64,000 bases of DNA. It comes from Perlucidibaca aquatica (lineage in GTDB: Bacteria > Pseudomonadota > Gammaproteobacteria > Pseudomonadales > Moraxellaceae). Positions 57,508 through 64,000 of this stretch are shown here, one piece after another. The DNA is taken from the NCBI RefSeq assembly GCF_001676655.1, contig NZ_LZDB01000001.1:620001-684000 (forward strand), read 5' to 3'. The position numbers were made by a program, and so were the translations under genes. The first letter of the stretch is position 1, and each line of letters opens with the position of its first letter. The notes beneath the pieces are model-generated. The model was given only the letters and a program-made list of their open reading frames with translations, was not told where the DNA came from and searched no databases.

Positions 57508-58101
57508 TTATGGGGCGGCGCGGGACGGCCAGCTGACACTGACCACGGCATCGGGTAAGCGGAAGCTGTGTAGCTGCCAAGCGCCTAGGAGTGGATGCTG
57601 CACGGCATCGTCACAGGTGTCCAGTGTGTTGAGTTGCAAACGTAGGCCCAGGCCGTGCGCTTTCAGAACGGCTTCTTTGCGCGTCCAAATCTGCAGCCAG
57701 GTGGCGGTGCTTTCGTATACTTCGGCGGCACGCCAGGCCATCTGTTCAGTTGGGTGAAAATAGCGCTCGGCAAGTGCGGCAAAGCTCGGCCGACGACCAA
57801 GATCTTCAATGTCAACGCCCACAGGTTCGTGACCCGTTCGCCAGCTAAACGCGAACCAGTGTTGGCTGTGCGAAACGTTAAATTGTAGGGCGCAGTTGGC
57901 GATATAGGGTTTGCCAGCCGGCGTGCGTAACACCTCCGGCGTGTACCCGAGTAACTCGGTCAGCCAGTCCAAAAGCAGGGTGGGCGAGTCGGGCGCGGTA
58001 TCGCATTTTTGCAGCAGCCAGACCTGCACATCCGTGGCGGGAACGCTATAAAGCAAACGGCCGCTGCTTCCGGTAGGGAAAGCAGCGGCCGTGGTCAGCA
58101 C
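57508..58101 (-). CDS. Sfp-type 4'-phosphopantetheinyl transferase
   Basis: A 197-residue (or 182-residue) transferase that moves phosphopantetheine from CoA to a carrier protein. The signatures are FNVSHSQHWFAFSW, GVDIEDLGRR (metal-binding Asp), and WTRKEAVLKAHGLGL (Trp-X-X-Lys-Glu). The GTG start at 58101 has no ribosome-binding site and its first 15 codons coincide with a strong serA terminator hairpin, so TTG 58056 may be the true start. No polyketide or non-ribosomal peptide genes are in the window, so it may serve as the general or fatty-acid carrier transferase. Confidence 0.88.
   Translation of the reverse strand: MLTTAAAFPTGSSGRLLYSVPATDVQVWLLQKCDTAPDSPTLLLDWLTELLGYTPEVLRTPAGKPYIANCALQFNVSHSQHWFAFSWRTGHEPVGVDIEDLGRRPSFAALAERYFHPTEQMAWRAAEVYESTATWLQIWTRKEAVLKAHGLGLRLQLNTLDTCDDAVQHPLLGAWQLHSFRLPDAVVSVSWPSRAAP
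58058..58091 (-). terminator. Probable serA terminator, overlapping the sfp-type gene start
   Basis: CGGCCGCTGCTT and AAGCAGCGGCCG form a perfect 12-pair stem with a 10-base loop, 23 bases after the serA stop. On the minus strand it is followed by TTTGCTTTATA. If active, it limits read-through into the downstream transferase and oxidoreductase genes. Confidence 0.65.
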
Positions 58102-58113
58102 GCGGGTGACAGC

Positions 58114-59343
58114 TTAGAACAGTACGCGGGTGCGGATGGTGCCATTCACTTGCTGCAACTTAGCCAGTGCAAGCTCGGAGTACTCGGCATCGACATCCAT
58201 GACGAGATAGCCAATGGAGTCGTTGGTCATCAGCGATTGCGCGCTAATGTTGATGCCGTTTTCGGCAAACACCAGGTTGATTGCCGACAGCACACCGGGG
58301 ATGTTGTTGTGAATGTGCAGCAGACGGTGCTTGCCCGGCGATTGAGGAACAGCCACTTCCGGGAAGTTAACGGAGGTGATGGTGGCGCCGCTGTCGGAGT
58401 AGCGAGCGAACTTCTCGGCTACTTCGAGACCGATGTTGGCCTGTGCTTCCAGCGTCGAGCCGCCGATGTGAGGCGTCAGGATGACGTTGTCAAGACCGCG
58501 CAGCGCCGACAAGAATTCTTCGTCATTGGCCTTAGGCTCTTTCGGGAATACGTCGATGGCGGCGCCATTGAGGTGCTTCGATTTGATGGCATCGGCCAGC
58601 GCTTCGATATCGACCACGGTGCCACGCGCCGCGTTGATAAAGATCGCGCCCTTTTTCATCTTGGCGAATTCGGCAGCGGCCATCATGTCCTTGGTGGAGG
58701 GCAGTTCCGGCACGTGCAGAGTGACCACATCGGCGGTGGCCAGCAATTCGTCCATGGTGCCGACTTGACGCGCATTGCCCAGCGGCAGTTTGGTCACTAC
58801 ATCGTAGTAAATCACTTGCATGCCCAGCGACTCGGCCAGAACAGACAGCTGCGAACCAATCGAGCCATAGCCGACGATGCCCAGCACCTTGCCACGGGCT
58901 TCGTAGGAGCCTTCGGCCGACTTCGACCAGCCACCGCGGTGCACGAGGAAGTTTTTCTCAGGAATGCCGCGCAGCAACAGGATCAGCTCGCCCAGCACCA
59001 GCTCGGCAACCGAGCGGGTATTTGAATAGGGGGCGTTGAATACCGGAATGCCGCGCTTCATGGCAGCCTTCAAATCCACTTGGTTGGTGCCGATGCAGAA
59101 GCAGCCGACCGCAATCAGTTTATTGGCCGCGGCAAAGACTTTTTCCGTGAGCTGGGTGCGCGAGCGAATGCCAACGAAGTGAGCGTCTTTGATTTTTTCG
59201 ATCAGGGCGTCTTCGTCGAGGGCACCACGCAGGTACTCAATATTGGTGTAGCCATTGTTGCTGAGCACGTCGAGAGCGTTCTTGTGAACGCCTTCCAGCA
59301 GCAGGAAACGGATTTTGGCTTTGTCGAGGGAGAGCTGGCTCAT
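58114..59343 (-). CDS. serA: D-3-phosphoglycerate dehydrogenase
   Basis: A 409-residue NAD-dependent enzyme for the first step of serine synthesis. NAD-binding GIVGYGSIGSQLSVLAESLG, NAARGTVVDIEAL, IDVFPKEPKAND and LTPHIGGSTLEAQ (catalytic His) are present, and a C-terminal ACT domain (GVLSAINLVFAENGINISAQ) allows serine feedback. ATG 59343 gives MSQLSLDKAKIRFLLLEG, close to E. coli SerA. It is divergent from a D-2-hydroxyglutarate dehydrogenase gene 99 bases away; SerA makes D-2-hydroxyglutarate as a by-product while regenerating NAD, which that neighbour can consume. Confidence 0.97.
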   Translation of the reverse strand: MSQLSLDKAKIRFLLLEGVHKNALDVLSNNGYTNIEYLRGALDEDALIEKIKDAHFVGIRSRTQLTEKVFAAANKLIAVGCFCIGTNQVDLKAAMKRGIPVFNAPYSNTRSVAELVLGELILLLRGIPEKNFLVHRGGWSKSAEGSYEARGKVLGIVGYGSIGSQLSVLAESLGMQVIYYDVVTKLPLGNARQVGTMDELLATADVVTLHVPELPSTKDMMAAAEFAKMKKGAIFINAARGTVVDIEALADAIKSKHLNGAAIDVFPKEPKANDEEFLSALRGLDNVILTPHIGGSTLEAQANIGLEVAEKFARYSDSGATITSVNFPEVAVPQSPGKHRLLHIHNNIPGVLSAINLVFAENGINISAQSLMTNDSIGYLVMDVDAEYSELALAKLQQVNGTIRTRVLF

Positions 59344-59442
59344 GGCGCAAGGACTCGTGTCATCAAAAAGGAAGTCGCGAATGTTAGCACACACTGTCCA
59401 CCTGTTAGAATGCGCACATTCTTCTGTTCTCGAGAGATTGCC

Positions 59443-60840
59443 ATGAGCCTCGCGCCTGAAACGCTGTCCCGCTTGCAAGCCATCGTCGGTGAAAATCGTG
59501 TTCGCACGGATGCTGACAGTCTGAAGACCTGGGGCTGCGACTGGACCAAGATGTACACGCCCGCGCCCACGGCGATTGTCTTTCCGACGACGACCGAGCA
59601 GGTGCAGGCGGTGGTGCTGCTGGCTAATGAAGTCGGCTTCGCGATTGTGCCTTCAGGTGGCCGTACCGGGTTGTCGGCAGGCGCGGTGGCTGCTCACGGC
59701 GAGGTCGTCATCAGCTTTGACTACATGAACAAAGTGCTGGAGTTCATTCCAGAGGACCGCGCGGTGCGCATCCAGCCGGGTGTGGTCACCGAGCAGCTGC
59801 AGAATTTCGCGGAAGAACAGGGCCTGTATTACCCCGTTGATTTCGCTTCGGCGGGTTCGTCGCAACTCGGCGGCAACATCGGCACTAATGCGGGCGGTAT
59901 CAAGGTCATTAAGTACGGCATGACGCGTAACTGGGTGCTTGGCCTCAAGGTCGTCACCGGTAAGGGCGACATGCTTGAACTCAATAAAGACATGATTAAG
60001 AACGCCACCGGCTACGATCTGCGTCATCTCTTTATTGGTGCAGAGGGGACGCTGGGTTTGGTCGTGGAAGCGACCATGAAGCTCGATCGCGCGCCGCGCA
60101 ATCTGCAGGTCATGGTGCTGGGCACGCCAGATTTTCCAAGTGTGATGAATGTACTCAAGGCCTTCCAAGCGCGATTAGACCTGACGGCTTTCGAATTCTT
60201 CTCGGAACTCTCGGTGCAGTTAGTGACGGCGCATCAGGGCATTCCGCGTCCGTTTGATACCGCCACACCGTTCTATGCGCTGCTGGAGTTCGAGGCGCTG
60301 TCTGAGGATATGGCCGATGAAGCCATGGCTATTTTCGAGCAATGCGTGGCAGAAGGCTGGGTAGTGGATGGCGTGCTTGGCCAGTCCGAAACTCAGGCAA
60401 AAAACCTGTGGCGTTTACGCGAAGACATTTCCGAGACTATTGCTCAGTACACGCCATACAAGAACGACATCTCGGTGTTGATTCAGCGTGTGCCGGCCTT
60501 TATTGCCGATATTGATGCCATTGTGGCCGCGCAATATCCGGACTTCCGCGTAGTTTGGTTCGGGCATATTGGTGACGGCAACCTGCACTTGAATATCCTC
60601 AAGCCCGCTGATCTGGCAAAGGAAGACTTCTTTGCCAAGTGCAAGAGCGTGAACACGCAGGTGTTTGAGACGGTGCAGCGCTACAACGGGTCGATTTCCG
60701 CCGAGCATGGTGTGGGGATGACCAAGAAGCCTTATCTCACCTATACGCGCTCGCCTGTTGAGGTTGAATATCTCAAGGCCATCAAGCAGGTGTTTGATCC
60801 GAACAATGTGATGAATCCGGGCAAGATTTTCGATTTGTGA
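59443..60840 (+). CDS. FAD-linked D-2-hydroxyglutarate dehydrogenase (GlcD/DLD family)
   Basis: A 465-residue FAD-binding oxidase. The PCMH-type FAD domain shows VPSGGRTGLSAGAVAAHGE, LGGNIGTNAGGIKVIKYGMT and GYDLRHLFIGAEGTLG; the C-terminal domain has WFGHIGDGNLHLNIL (metal-binding His), SAEHGVGMTKK and MNPGKIFDL. Lactate and glycolate dehydrogenases look alike, but the neighbour serA favours D-2-hydroxyglutarate, as described for a Pseudomonas pair. ATG 59443 gives MSLAPETLSRLQAIVG; the long upstream extension of the frame lies in serA on the other strand and is not used. Confidence 0.88.
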   Translation: MSLAPETLSRLQAIVGENRVRTDADSLKTWGCDWTKMYTPAPTAIVFPTTTEQVQAVVLLANEVGFAIVPSGGRTGLSAGAVAAHGEVVISFDYMNKVLEFIPEDRAVRIQPGVVTEQLQNFAEEQGLYYPVDFASAGSSQLGGNIGTNAGGIKVIKYGMTRNWVLGLKVVTGKGDMLELNKDMIKNATGYDLRHLFIGAEGTLGLVVEATMKLDRAPRNLQVMVLGTPDFPSVMNVLKAFQARLDLTAFEFFSELSVQLVTAHQGIPRPFDTATPFYALLEFEALSEDMADEAMAIFEQCVAEGWVVDGVLGQSETQAKNLWRLREDISETIAQYTPYKNDISVLIQRVPAFIADIDAIVAAQYPDFRVVWFGHIGDGNLHLNILKPADLAKEDFFAKCKSVNTQVFETVQRYNGSISAEHGVGMTKKPYLTYTRSPVEVEYLKAIKQVFDPNNVMNPGKIFDL

Positions 60841-60965
60841 GGTTCGCTGGCGTAGTGGAGTGACACTGTTCGGGATCGCCGCAAGTACGGTCCAGCCGGC
60901 GCGCTACATCGCGCCGTCGTTCGTGCAGTCCGGAGCGTTGCTCCGGCAAACCCTGCACTCACCCA

Positions 60966-61004
60966 TGTAGGCTCTCACGCGCCATCCATGGCGCGTGACG
61001 TCCC
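60966..61004 (+). repeat. REP-like element, copy 1
   Basis: A 39-base element starting TGTAGGCTCTC and ending ACGTCCC. Its core folds as CACGCGCCAT-CC-ATGGCGCGTG, a perfect 10-pair hairpin. It is repeated in inverted orientation at 61147-61185 with 34 of 39 positions identical. Confidence 0.8.
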
Positions 61005-61123
61005 GTACAGTGTCGCTCCGCTGCGCCAACAGCGCTCCCGTTCTGAATCTCGCGCTGGGTTCGTGCAGTGGTTCGAATTTATCGTGGTGTGGCATTCATG
61101 CGCAGCTTCGTTTGAGCTCGCGT

Positions 61124-61230
61124 GGCGGGGTGGGATTTCCCGTGATGGGACGTTGTGCGCCATGGATGGCGCACGAGAGCCTACAAGGATGTATTCACGG
61201 CGGTCCTAACAGGGGAAATCCCACCCCGCC
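61124..61230. repeat. 107-base composite inverted-repeat (MITE-like) element
   Basis: Its ends are perfect 18-base inverted repeats: GGCGGGGTGGGATTTCCC at 61124-61141 and its exact complement at 61213-61230. Inside lies REP-like copy 2. The layout, terminal repeats around a small non-coding core, resembles a miniature inverted-repeat element, but a large transcribed hairpin with regulatory function is also possible. The FAH-family gene starts 25 bases after it. Confidence 0.65.
61147..61185 (-). repeat. REP-like element, copy 2 (inverted)
   Basis: This is the inverted partner of the element at 60966-61004. Read on the minus strand, it folds as GTGCGCCAT-CC-ATGGCGCAC, a perfect 9-pair hairpin. 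Two of the five differences from copy 1 on one arm are matched by complementary changes on the other, so the stem is conserved. Confidence 0.8.
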
Positions 61231-61255
61231 AAAGCCCGTCAAAAAGGAACTGAGA

Positions 61256-61918
61256 ATGACCTACCAACACCAATGGCAAGATGGAACACCAGTGAGCTGG
61301 CCCGTCGGCAAGGTGGTCTGCGTTGGCCGTAATTACGCCGCGCATGCTCGCGAACTCGGTAATGCCGTGCCGGATGCGCCGATCCTGTTTTTGAAGCCCG
61401 CGACGGCGCTGGTGCCGCTAGGTCCGGATTTCGCGATTCCGAGCGGACGCGGCAGTTGCCATCACGAGACCGAGATCTCACTGTTGATTGGCTCGGCGCT
61501 GACGGGGCAAGTCAGTGAAGCAGAGGCACGGGCGGCAATTGCCGGCATCACGCTGGGCTTGGATCTGACGCTGCGCGATGTGCAGAACCAGCTCAAGCAG
61601 CAGGGGCATCCGTGGGAAGTTGCTAAGGCTTTTGATGGCGCGGCACCGATGGGGACGTTTTCGCCGTTGTCAGCAGCGACGGATCTCGCGGATCTGAGTT
61701 TTACGCTTTTCGTCAATGGCGAAGCGCGTCAGCAAGGGCATAGCGCTGACATGATCACGGCCATCGTTCCTCTGCTGCAGTTCATCGCAACTATTTTTAC
61801 GCTGCAACCCGGTGACGTGGTGATGACGGGCACACCGGAGGGCGTGGCGGCGCTTAACGCGGGCGATGCGTTGGTTCTGACCTTGGGCGAGCGATCTTGG
61901 ATGACGCGCGTACGCTAA
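61256..61918 (+). CDS. Fumarylacetoacetate hydrolase-family protein
   Basis: A 220-residue single-domain FAH-family enzyme. Typical blocks are VVCVGRNYAAHARELGN, the metal-binding HHETEISLLIG (Glu-X-Glu), GLDLTLRDVQNQLKQQG, FDGAAPMGTF and VMTGTPEGVAAL. Members hydrolyse acylpyruvates or decarboxylate oxaloacetate; the specific substrate is not evident. ATG 61256 follows AAGGA. A much longer open frame exists upstream but runs through the palindromic repeats and is not coding. In Pseudomonas a similar gene also follows the serA/D-2-hydroxyglutarate dehydrogenase pair (recalled, not checked). Confidence 0.88.
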   Translation: MTYQHQWQDGTPVSWPVGKVVCVGRNYAAHARELGNAVPDAPILFLKPATALVPLGPDFAIPSGRGSCHHETEISLLIGSALTGQVSEAEARAAIAGITLGLDLTLRDVQNQLKQQGHPWEVAKAFDGAAPMGTFSPLSAATDLADLSFTLFVNGEARQQGHSADMITAIVPLLQFIATIFTLQPGDVVMTGTPEGVAALNAGDALVLTLGERSWMTRVR

Positions 61919-61922
61919 ATAT

Positions 61923-62591
61923 TTACTTATTAGGGCGCAGCGCGTACCAGCGAAGCAGCATGTAGCTCACGCCCGTCAGCCCGGTTAGCCCGGCGGGGAT
62001 GAGCAGCGTGTTGTAGCCGATTTCCTGAAAGCTGACTGCGCCAGCAAGACCGCCGCAGAAGAAAGCTGAGATGACCACCAAGCACAACATCAGCCGCCGC
62101 GGCTCCACCGCAACGCCACGCAACGCTTGACCAAGAAAAATACCGAGGTCGGTAAACATACCAGACAGATGCGTGGTGCGTATGACCGCTTTGCTATAGG
62201 TCGTGGCCATGCCGTTCTGCAAGCCGCAGGCCGCCGCTGCGAGCCAAAGGCCGGCCATGTGATGACGCTGCAGTAGTGCGGTTGCCAGTACCAGAATCAG
62301 CGACTCCAGTATCAGCACGGCACCATAGCGCCTGCCCAGTCGCAGCACCTTGTCCTGGATGATCAGGCCGCTGATCAGCGATCCAAAAAAGAAAGCGAGC
62401 AGGATGGCGCCGAGCAATAGCATTTGATGCGCATCGTGTTCGATGACTGCGATGGCAAACAGGCTGGTCGTGCCAGTAAGGTGCGTGACGGCCTGCTGCG
62501 AAATGCTGAGAAAGCCGACGACATTGATCATGCCGGCGATAAACGCCAGCAGCCAAGTGCCGACCCAGATCCAGCGCGGTAGCGTTGTCAC
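61923..62591 (-). CDS. YoaK/DUF1275-family membrane protein
   Basis: A 222-residue inner-membrane protein with about six hydrophobic segments, beginning WIWVGTWLLAFIAGMINVVG. VTHLTGTTSLFAIAVIEHD, LAAAACGLQNGMATTYSKAV and TTHLSGMFTDLGIFLGQ are the family's repeated conserved blocks. DUF1275 proteins are of unknown function, perhaps transporters. It converges on the FAH-family gene with 4 bases between, and overlaps the end of hslR (upstream) by 4 bases. Confidence 0.85.
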   Translation of the reverse strand: MTTLPRWIWVGTWLLAFIAGMINVVGFLSISQQAVTHLTGTTSLFAIAVIEHDAHQMLLLGAILLAFFFGSLISGLIIQDKVLRLGRRYGAVLILESLILVLATALLQRHHMAGLWLAAAACGLQNGMATTYSKAVIRTTHLSGMFTDLGIFLGQALRGVAVEPRRLMLCLVVISAFFCGGLAGAVSFQEIGYNTLLIPAGLTGLTGVSYMLLRWYALRPNK

Positions 62592-62992
62592 CCGCCGCTG
62601 CCGACATCGCGCTGGAAGCGATGAATTTGCCGACGCTCTTTCTTGTTTGGACGATGGTCCGGATGCGCCAAGTTCATGGCTTGGCGCTGGGCGGTTTGCT
62701 CGGCGCGCTCGGCTAAGCTCTCCGGGGTTTCAGCGTAGAGCAACTGTGCCGCGGCGGCCGGGCCGCGCACATCGCTGATCGCGAGCACATCCACGGTCTT
62801 GTAATCAAAGCCTTGCCGAATCCGCAGCTGCATGCCCACGGCAACCTCGCGACTGACCTTGATGCGCTGTCCCTGGCAGTGCACATGCCCACTTTCGATG
62901 GCGGCCTTGGCCAGCGAGCGCGTCTTGAAGAAGCGCGCCGCCCACAGCCATTTGTCGATGCGGGTACGCGCATGAGAGGCATTGTCACTCAT
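62588..62992 (-). CDS. hslR: Hsp15-type S4-domain RNA-binding protein
   Basis: A 134-residue protein with an N-terminal S4 RNA-binding domain (RIDKWLWAARFFKTRSLAKA, then SGHVHCQGQRIKVS) and a basic C-terminal tail (HPDHRPNKKERRQIHRFQRD). Hsp15 binds stalled 50S subunits that carry nascent chains after heat stress. It follows yrfG with a 4-base overlap, the same order as in E. coli, where hslO comes next; hslO is not seen here. Confidence 0.93.
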   Translation of the reverse strand: MSDNASHARTRIDKWLWAARFFKTRSLAKAAIESGHVHCQGQRIKVSREVAVGMQLRIRQGFDYKTVDVLAISDVRGPAAAAQLLYAETPESLAERAEQTAQRQAMNLAHPDHRPNKKERRQIHRFQRDVGSGG

Positions 62993-63675
62993 GGCAGTGG
63001 GGCTCCCGGTGAGTGGAGTAAGGGCGGCTGGCCCAGCTCAATAAACTGATCAATTGCAGCGTGACGCAAGTGGGTGCGGGAGGGCTTTTGGCTGTCCGGC
63101 GTGGATACGCAAATCACTTGGCCTATTCCGAAGCGCACGGCGCTATCGAGCACGGATTCACTGTCATCCACAAACAGGGCACGGGCGGGATCGAAGGCAT
63201 GCGCAGCATGAAGGGCCTGCCAGAAACGCTGATCCTCCTTCGGCGCGCCGTAGTCATGCGAGCTAACCACCACATCAAAAAAGTGGCCGAAGGCAATTTC
63301 GGCGAGTTTGATTTCAAGGCTGGCGCGGTGTGCATTCGTGGCTAACCACAGTGAGCGACCACTGGCCTTTACGGCGGCAAGAAAGCTGAAGGCATCGGCG
63401 CGTTCGCGGATCAAATGCTTGAGGTCTGGTTTGAGTGCGGCCACATCAAAGCCGACTTTTTCACTCCAAAAGTCGGTGCAGTACCAATTGAGCGAGCCTT
63501 GATGCGCGGCGAATTGCGCGAGCAGCTCGCTTAAGCCTTGCTCTCGAGGCAGGCCGCATTTATCTGCATACACTTCGGGCAAATACTGCATCCAAAAGCG
63601 GTTATCAAAATGCAAATCGAGCACCGTGCCGTCCATGTCGAGGATGACCGTATCAATGCGGGACCAATCTATCAT
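62989..63675 (-). CDS. yrfG: GMP/IMP nucleotidase (HAD family, YrfG-like)
   Basis: A 228-residue HAD hydrolase with DTVILDMDGTVLDLHFDNRF (nucleophile Asp), LWLATNAHRASLEIK (motif II), KEDQRFW (Lys) and ALFVDDSESVLDSA (motif IV). E. coli YrfG dephosphorylates GMP and IMP. ATG 63675 gives MIDWSRIDTV, in agreement with the family; the open frame runs further upstream into cysQ on the other strand. It is linked with hslR as in E. coli and divergent from cysQ. Confidence 0.9.
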   Translation of the reverse strand: MIDWSRIDTVILDMDGTVLDLHFDNRFWMQYLPEVYADKCGLPREQGLSELLAQFAAHQGSLNWYCTDFWSEKVGFDVAALKPDLKHLIRERADAFSFLAAVKASGRSLWLATNAHRASLEIKLAEIAFGHFFDVVVSSHDYGAPKEDQRFWQALHAAHAFDPARALFVDDSESVLDSAVRFGIGQVICVSTPDSQKPSRTHLRHAAIDQFIELGQPPLLHSPGAPLP

Positions 63676-63751
63676 TCGCGCTATCCTGTAAACCTTAAGC
63701 ACAGTATGCCAAAGCCTATGCGCGCTGCGGCAGGACAAATGAGGCTCATCC

Positions 63752-64000
63752 ATGACAAATCTTGAACTGCCATCTATTGATCGCACGTTGTTGGCGGCGG
63801 TATTGCAGGTGGCCGAAGCCGCAGGTGGAGACATCATGGCGATTTATGCGGACAGCAGCCGATGGGGCACGGTCACTAAAGCAGATGACTCGCCGTTAAC
63901 CGCAGCGGATTTAGCTGCACATCAGCGCATCGTCGACGCGCTCGCTCAGTTAGCAGGGCCCTGGGCACAGTTGCCGGTGTTGTCTGAGGAGTCATCGGCG
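63752..64000 (+). CDS. cysQ: 3'(2'),5'-bisphosphate nucleotidase, N-terminal part (cut by window end)
   Basis: The first 83 residues of an inositol-monophosphatase-family enzyme. VLQVAEAAGGDIMAIYADSS, TKADDSPLTAADLAAHQRIV and LPVLSEESSA match CysQ, where the Glu-Glu of SEES binds metal. It removes the 3'-phosphate from PAP formed in sulfate assimilation. ATG 63752 follows GAGG by 7 bases. The rest lies beyond the window. Divergent yrfG-cysQ linkage suits Pseudomonas-like genomes. Confidence 0.92.
   Translation, partial: MTNLELPSIDRTLLAAVLQVAEAAGGDIMAIYADSSRWGTVTKADDSPLTAADLAAHQRIVDALAQLAGPWAQLPVLSEESSA

Larger units (their letters stand above)
60841..61255. repeat. 415-base palindrome-rich intergenic region
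   Basis: No gene is credible here. The stretch is packed with palindromes: GGCGCG-ctacat-CGCGCC at 60898-60915, a hairpin at 60923-60958 (GTGCAG/CTGCAC enclosing CCGGAGC/GCTCCGG), two inverted copies of a 39-base element, and an 18-base inverted repeat around the second copy, each listed or described separately. The short sequence TTCGTGCAG occurs twice (near 60920 and 61060). It separates two metabolic genes on the same strand. Confidence 0.75.

Noticed and set aside
59080-59442. 120-codon N-terminal extension of the D-2-hydroxyglutarate dehydrogenase
   Set aside because: It runs through the serA coding region in antisense; the family N-terminus starts at ATG 59443.
60995-61255. 87-codon N-terminal extension of the FAH-family protein
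   Set aside because: It is translated from palindromic repeat DNA, and ATG 61256 has a good ribosome-binding site at the family start.

Overview
The window looks like chromosome of a gammaproteobacterium of the order Pseudomonadales, though not a typical Pseudomonas. The evidence is gene order recalled from Pseudomonas: lptD-surA divergent from amgK-murU; rpe-gph-trpE; trpGDC-osmC-coq7-HIT; glnE-ilvE next to an LPS core cluster; tolC-thiC-nudF-yqiB-parE-parC-serB-psd; serA next to a D-2-hydroxyglutarate dehydrogenase. The genus is not settled by this. Genes are tightly packed, with many 1-17 bp overlaps and convergent stop codons that touch or overlap. Most of the window is visibly GC-rich; the stretch from about 25.1 to 27.9 kb and around 29 kb is clearly AT-rich.

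Layout. 0-4.5 kb: end of kdpE, then surA and lptD (outer-membrane biogenesis) on the minus strand. 4.5-12.9 kb: amgK-murU (peptidoglycan recycling), rpe, gph, a trp leader peptide, trpE, a HEPN/MNT toxin-antitoxin pair, trpGDC and an OsmC-like protein. 12.9-14 kb: coq7 and a HIT protein (minus). 14-18.5 kb: glnA behind a sigma-54 promoter, a terminator, and glnE. 18.5-21.2 kb: rmlD, a Phd/PIN toxin-antitoxin pair, ilvE. 21.3-30.6 kb: an LPS/surface-glycan cluster with two ELM1-family proteins around a polysaccharide deacetylase, four more glycosyltransferases (the last three AT-rich), a decayed IS3-family element, and a UDP-sugar dehydrogenase. 30.6-37.7 kb (minus): lpxL, rmlB, two toxin-antitoxin pairs, rmlA, rmlC, a GT4 glycosyltransferase, a small unknown protein and an unknown membrane protein. 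37.7-39.8 kb: waaA and rsmE. 39.8-50.6 kb: tolC, thiC, nudF, yqiB, parE, parC, serB, and a YeiE-like LysR regulator. 50.7-54 kb: two neighbouring large Gly/Leu-rich lipoproteins. 54-64 kb: psd, a molybdopterin oxidoreductase, an Sfp-type transferase and serA (minus); a D-2-hydroxyglutarate dehydrogenase, a palindromic repeat cluster, an FAH-family enzyme, a YoaK-like membrane protein, hslR, yrfG and the start of cysQ.

How it works together. Envelope assembly dominates: LPS export (LptD), Kdo transfer (WaaA), lipid A acylation (LpxL), dTDP-rhamnose supply (RmlABCD) and a set of glycosyltransferases. The rest is amino-acid and nitrogen metabolism (Trp, Ser, Ile/Leu/Val, Gln). The most unusual features are four toxin-antitoxin modules lodged within or between biosynthetic genes, the ELM1-deacetylase-ELM1 block in the place where Pseudomonas carries heptosyltransferase genes, the pair of repeat lipoproteins, and a composite inverted-repeat element upstream of the FAH-family gene.
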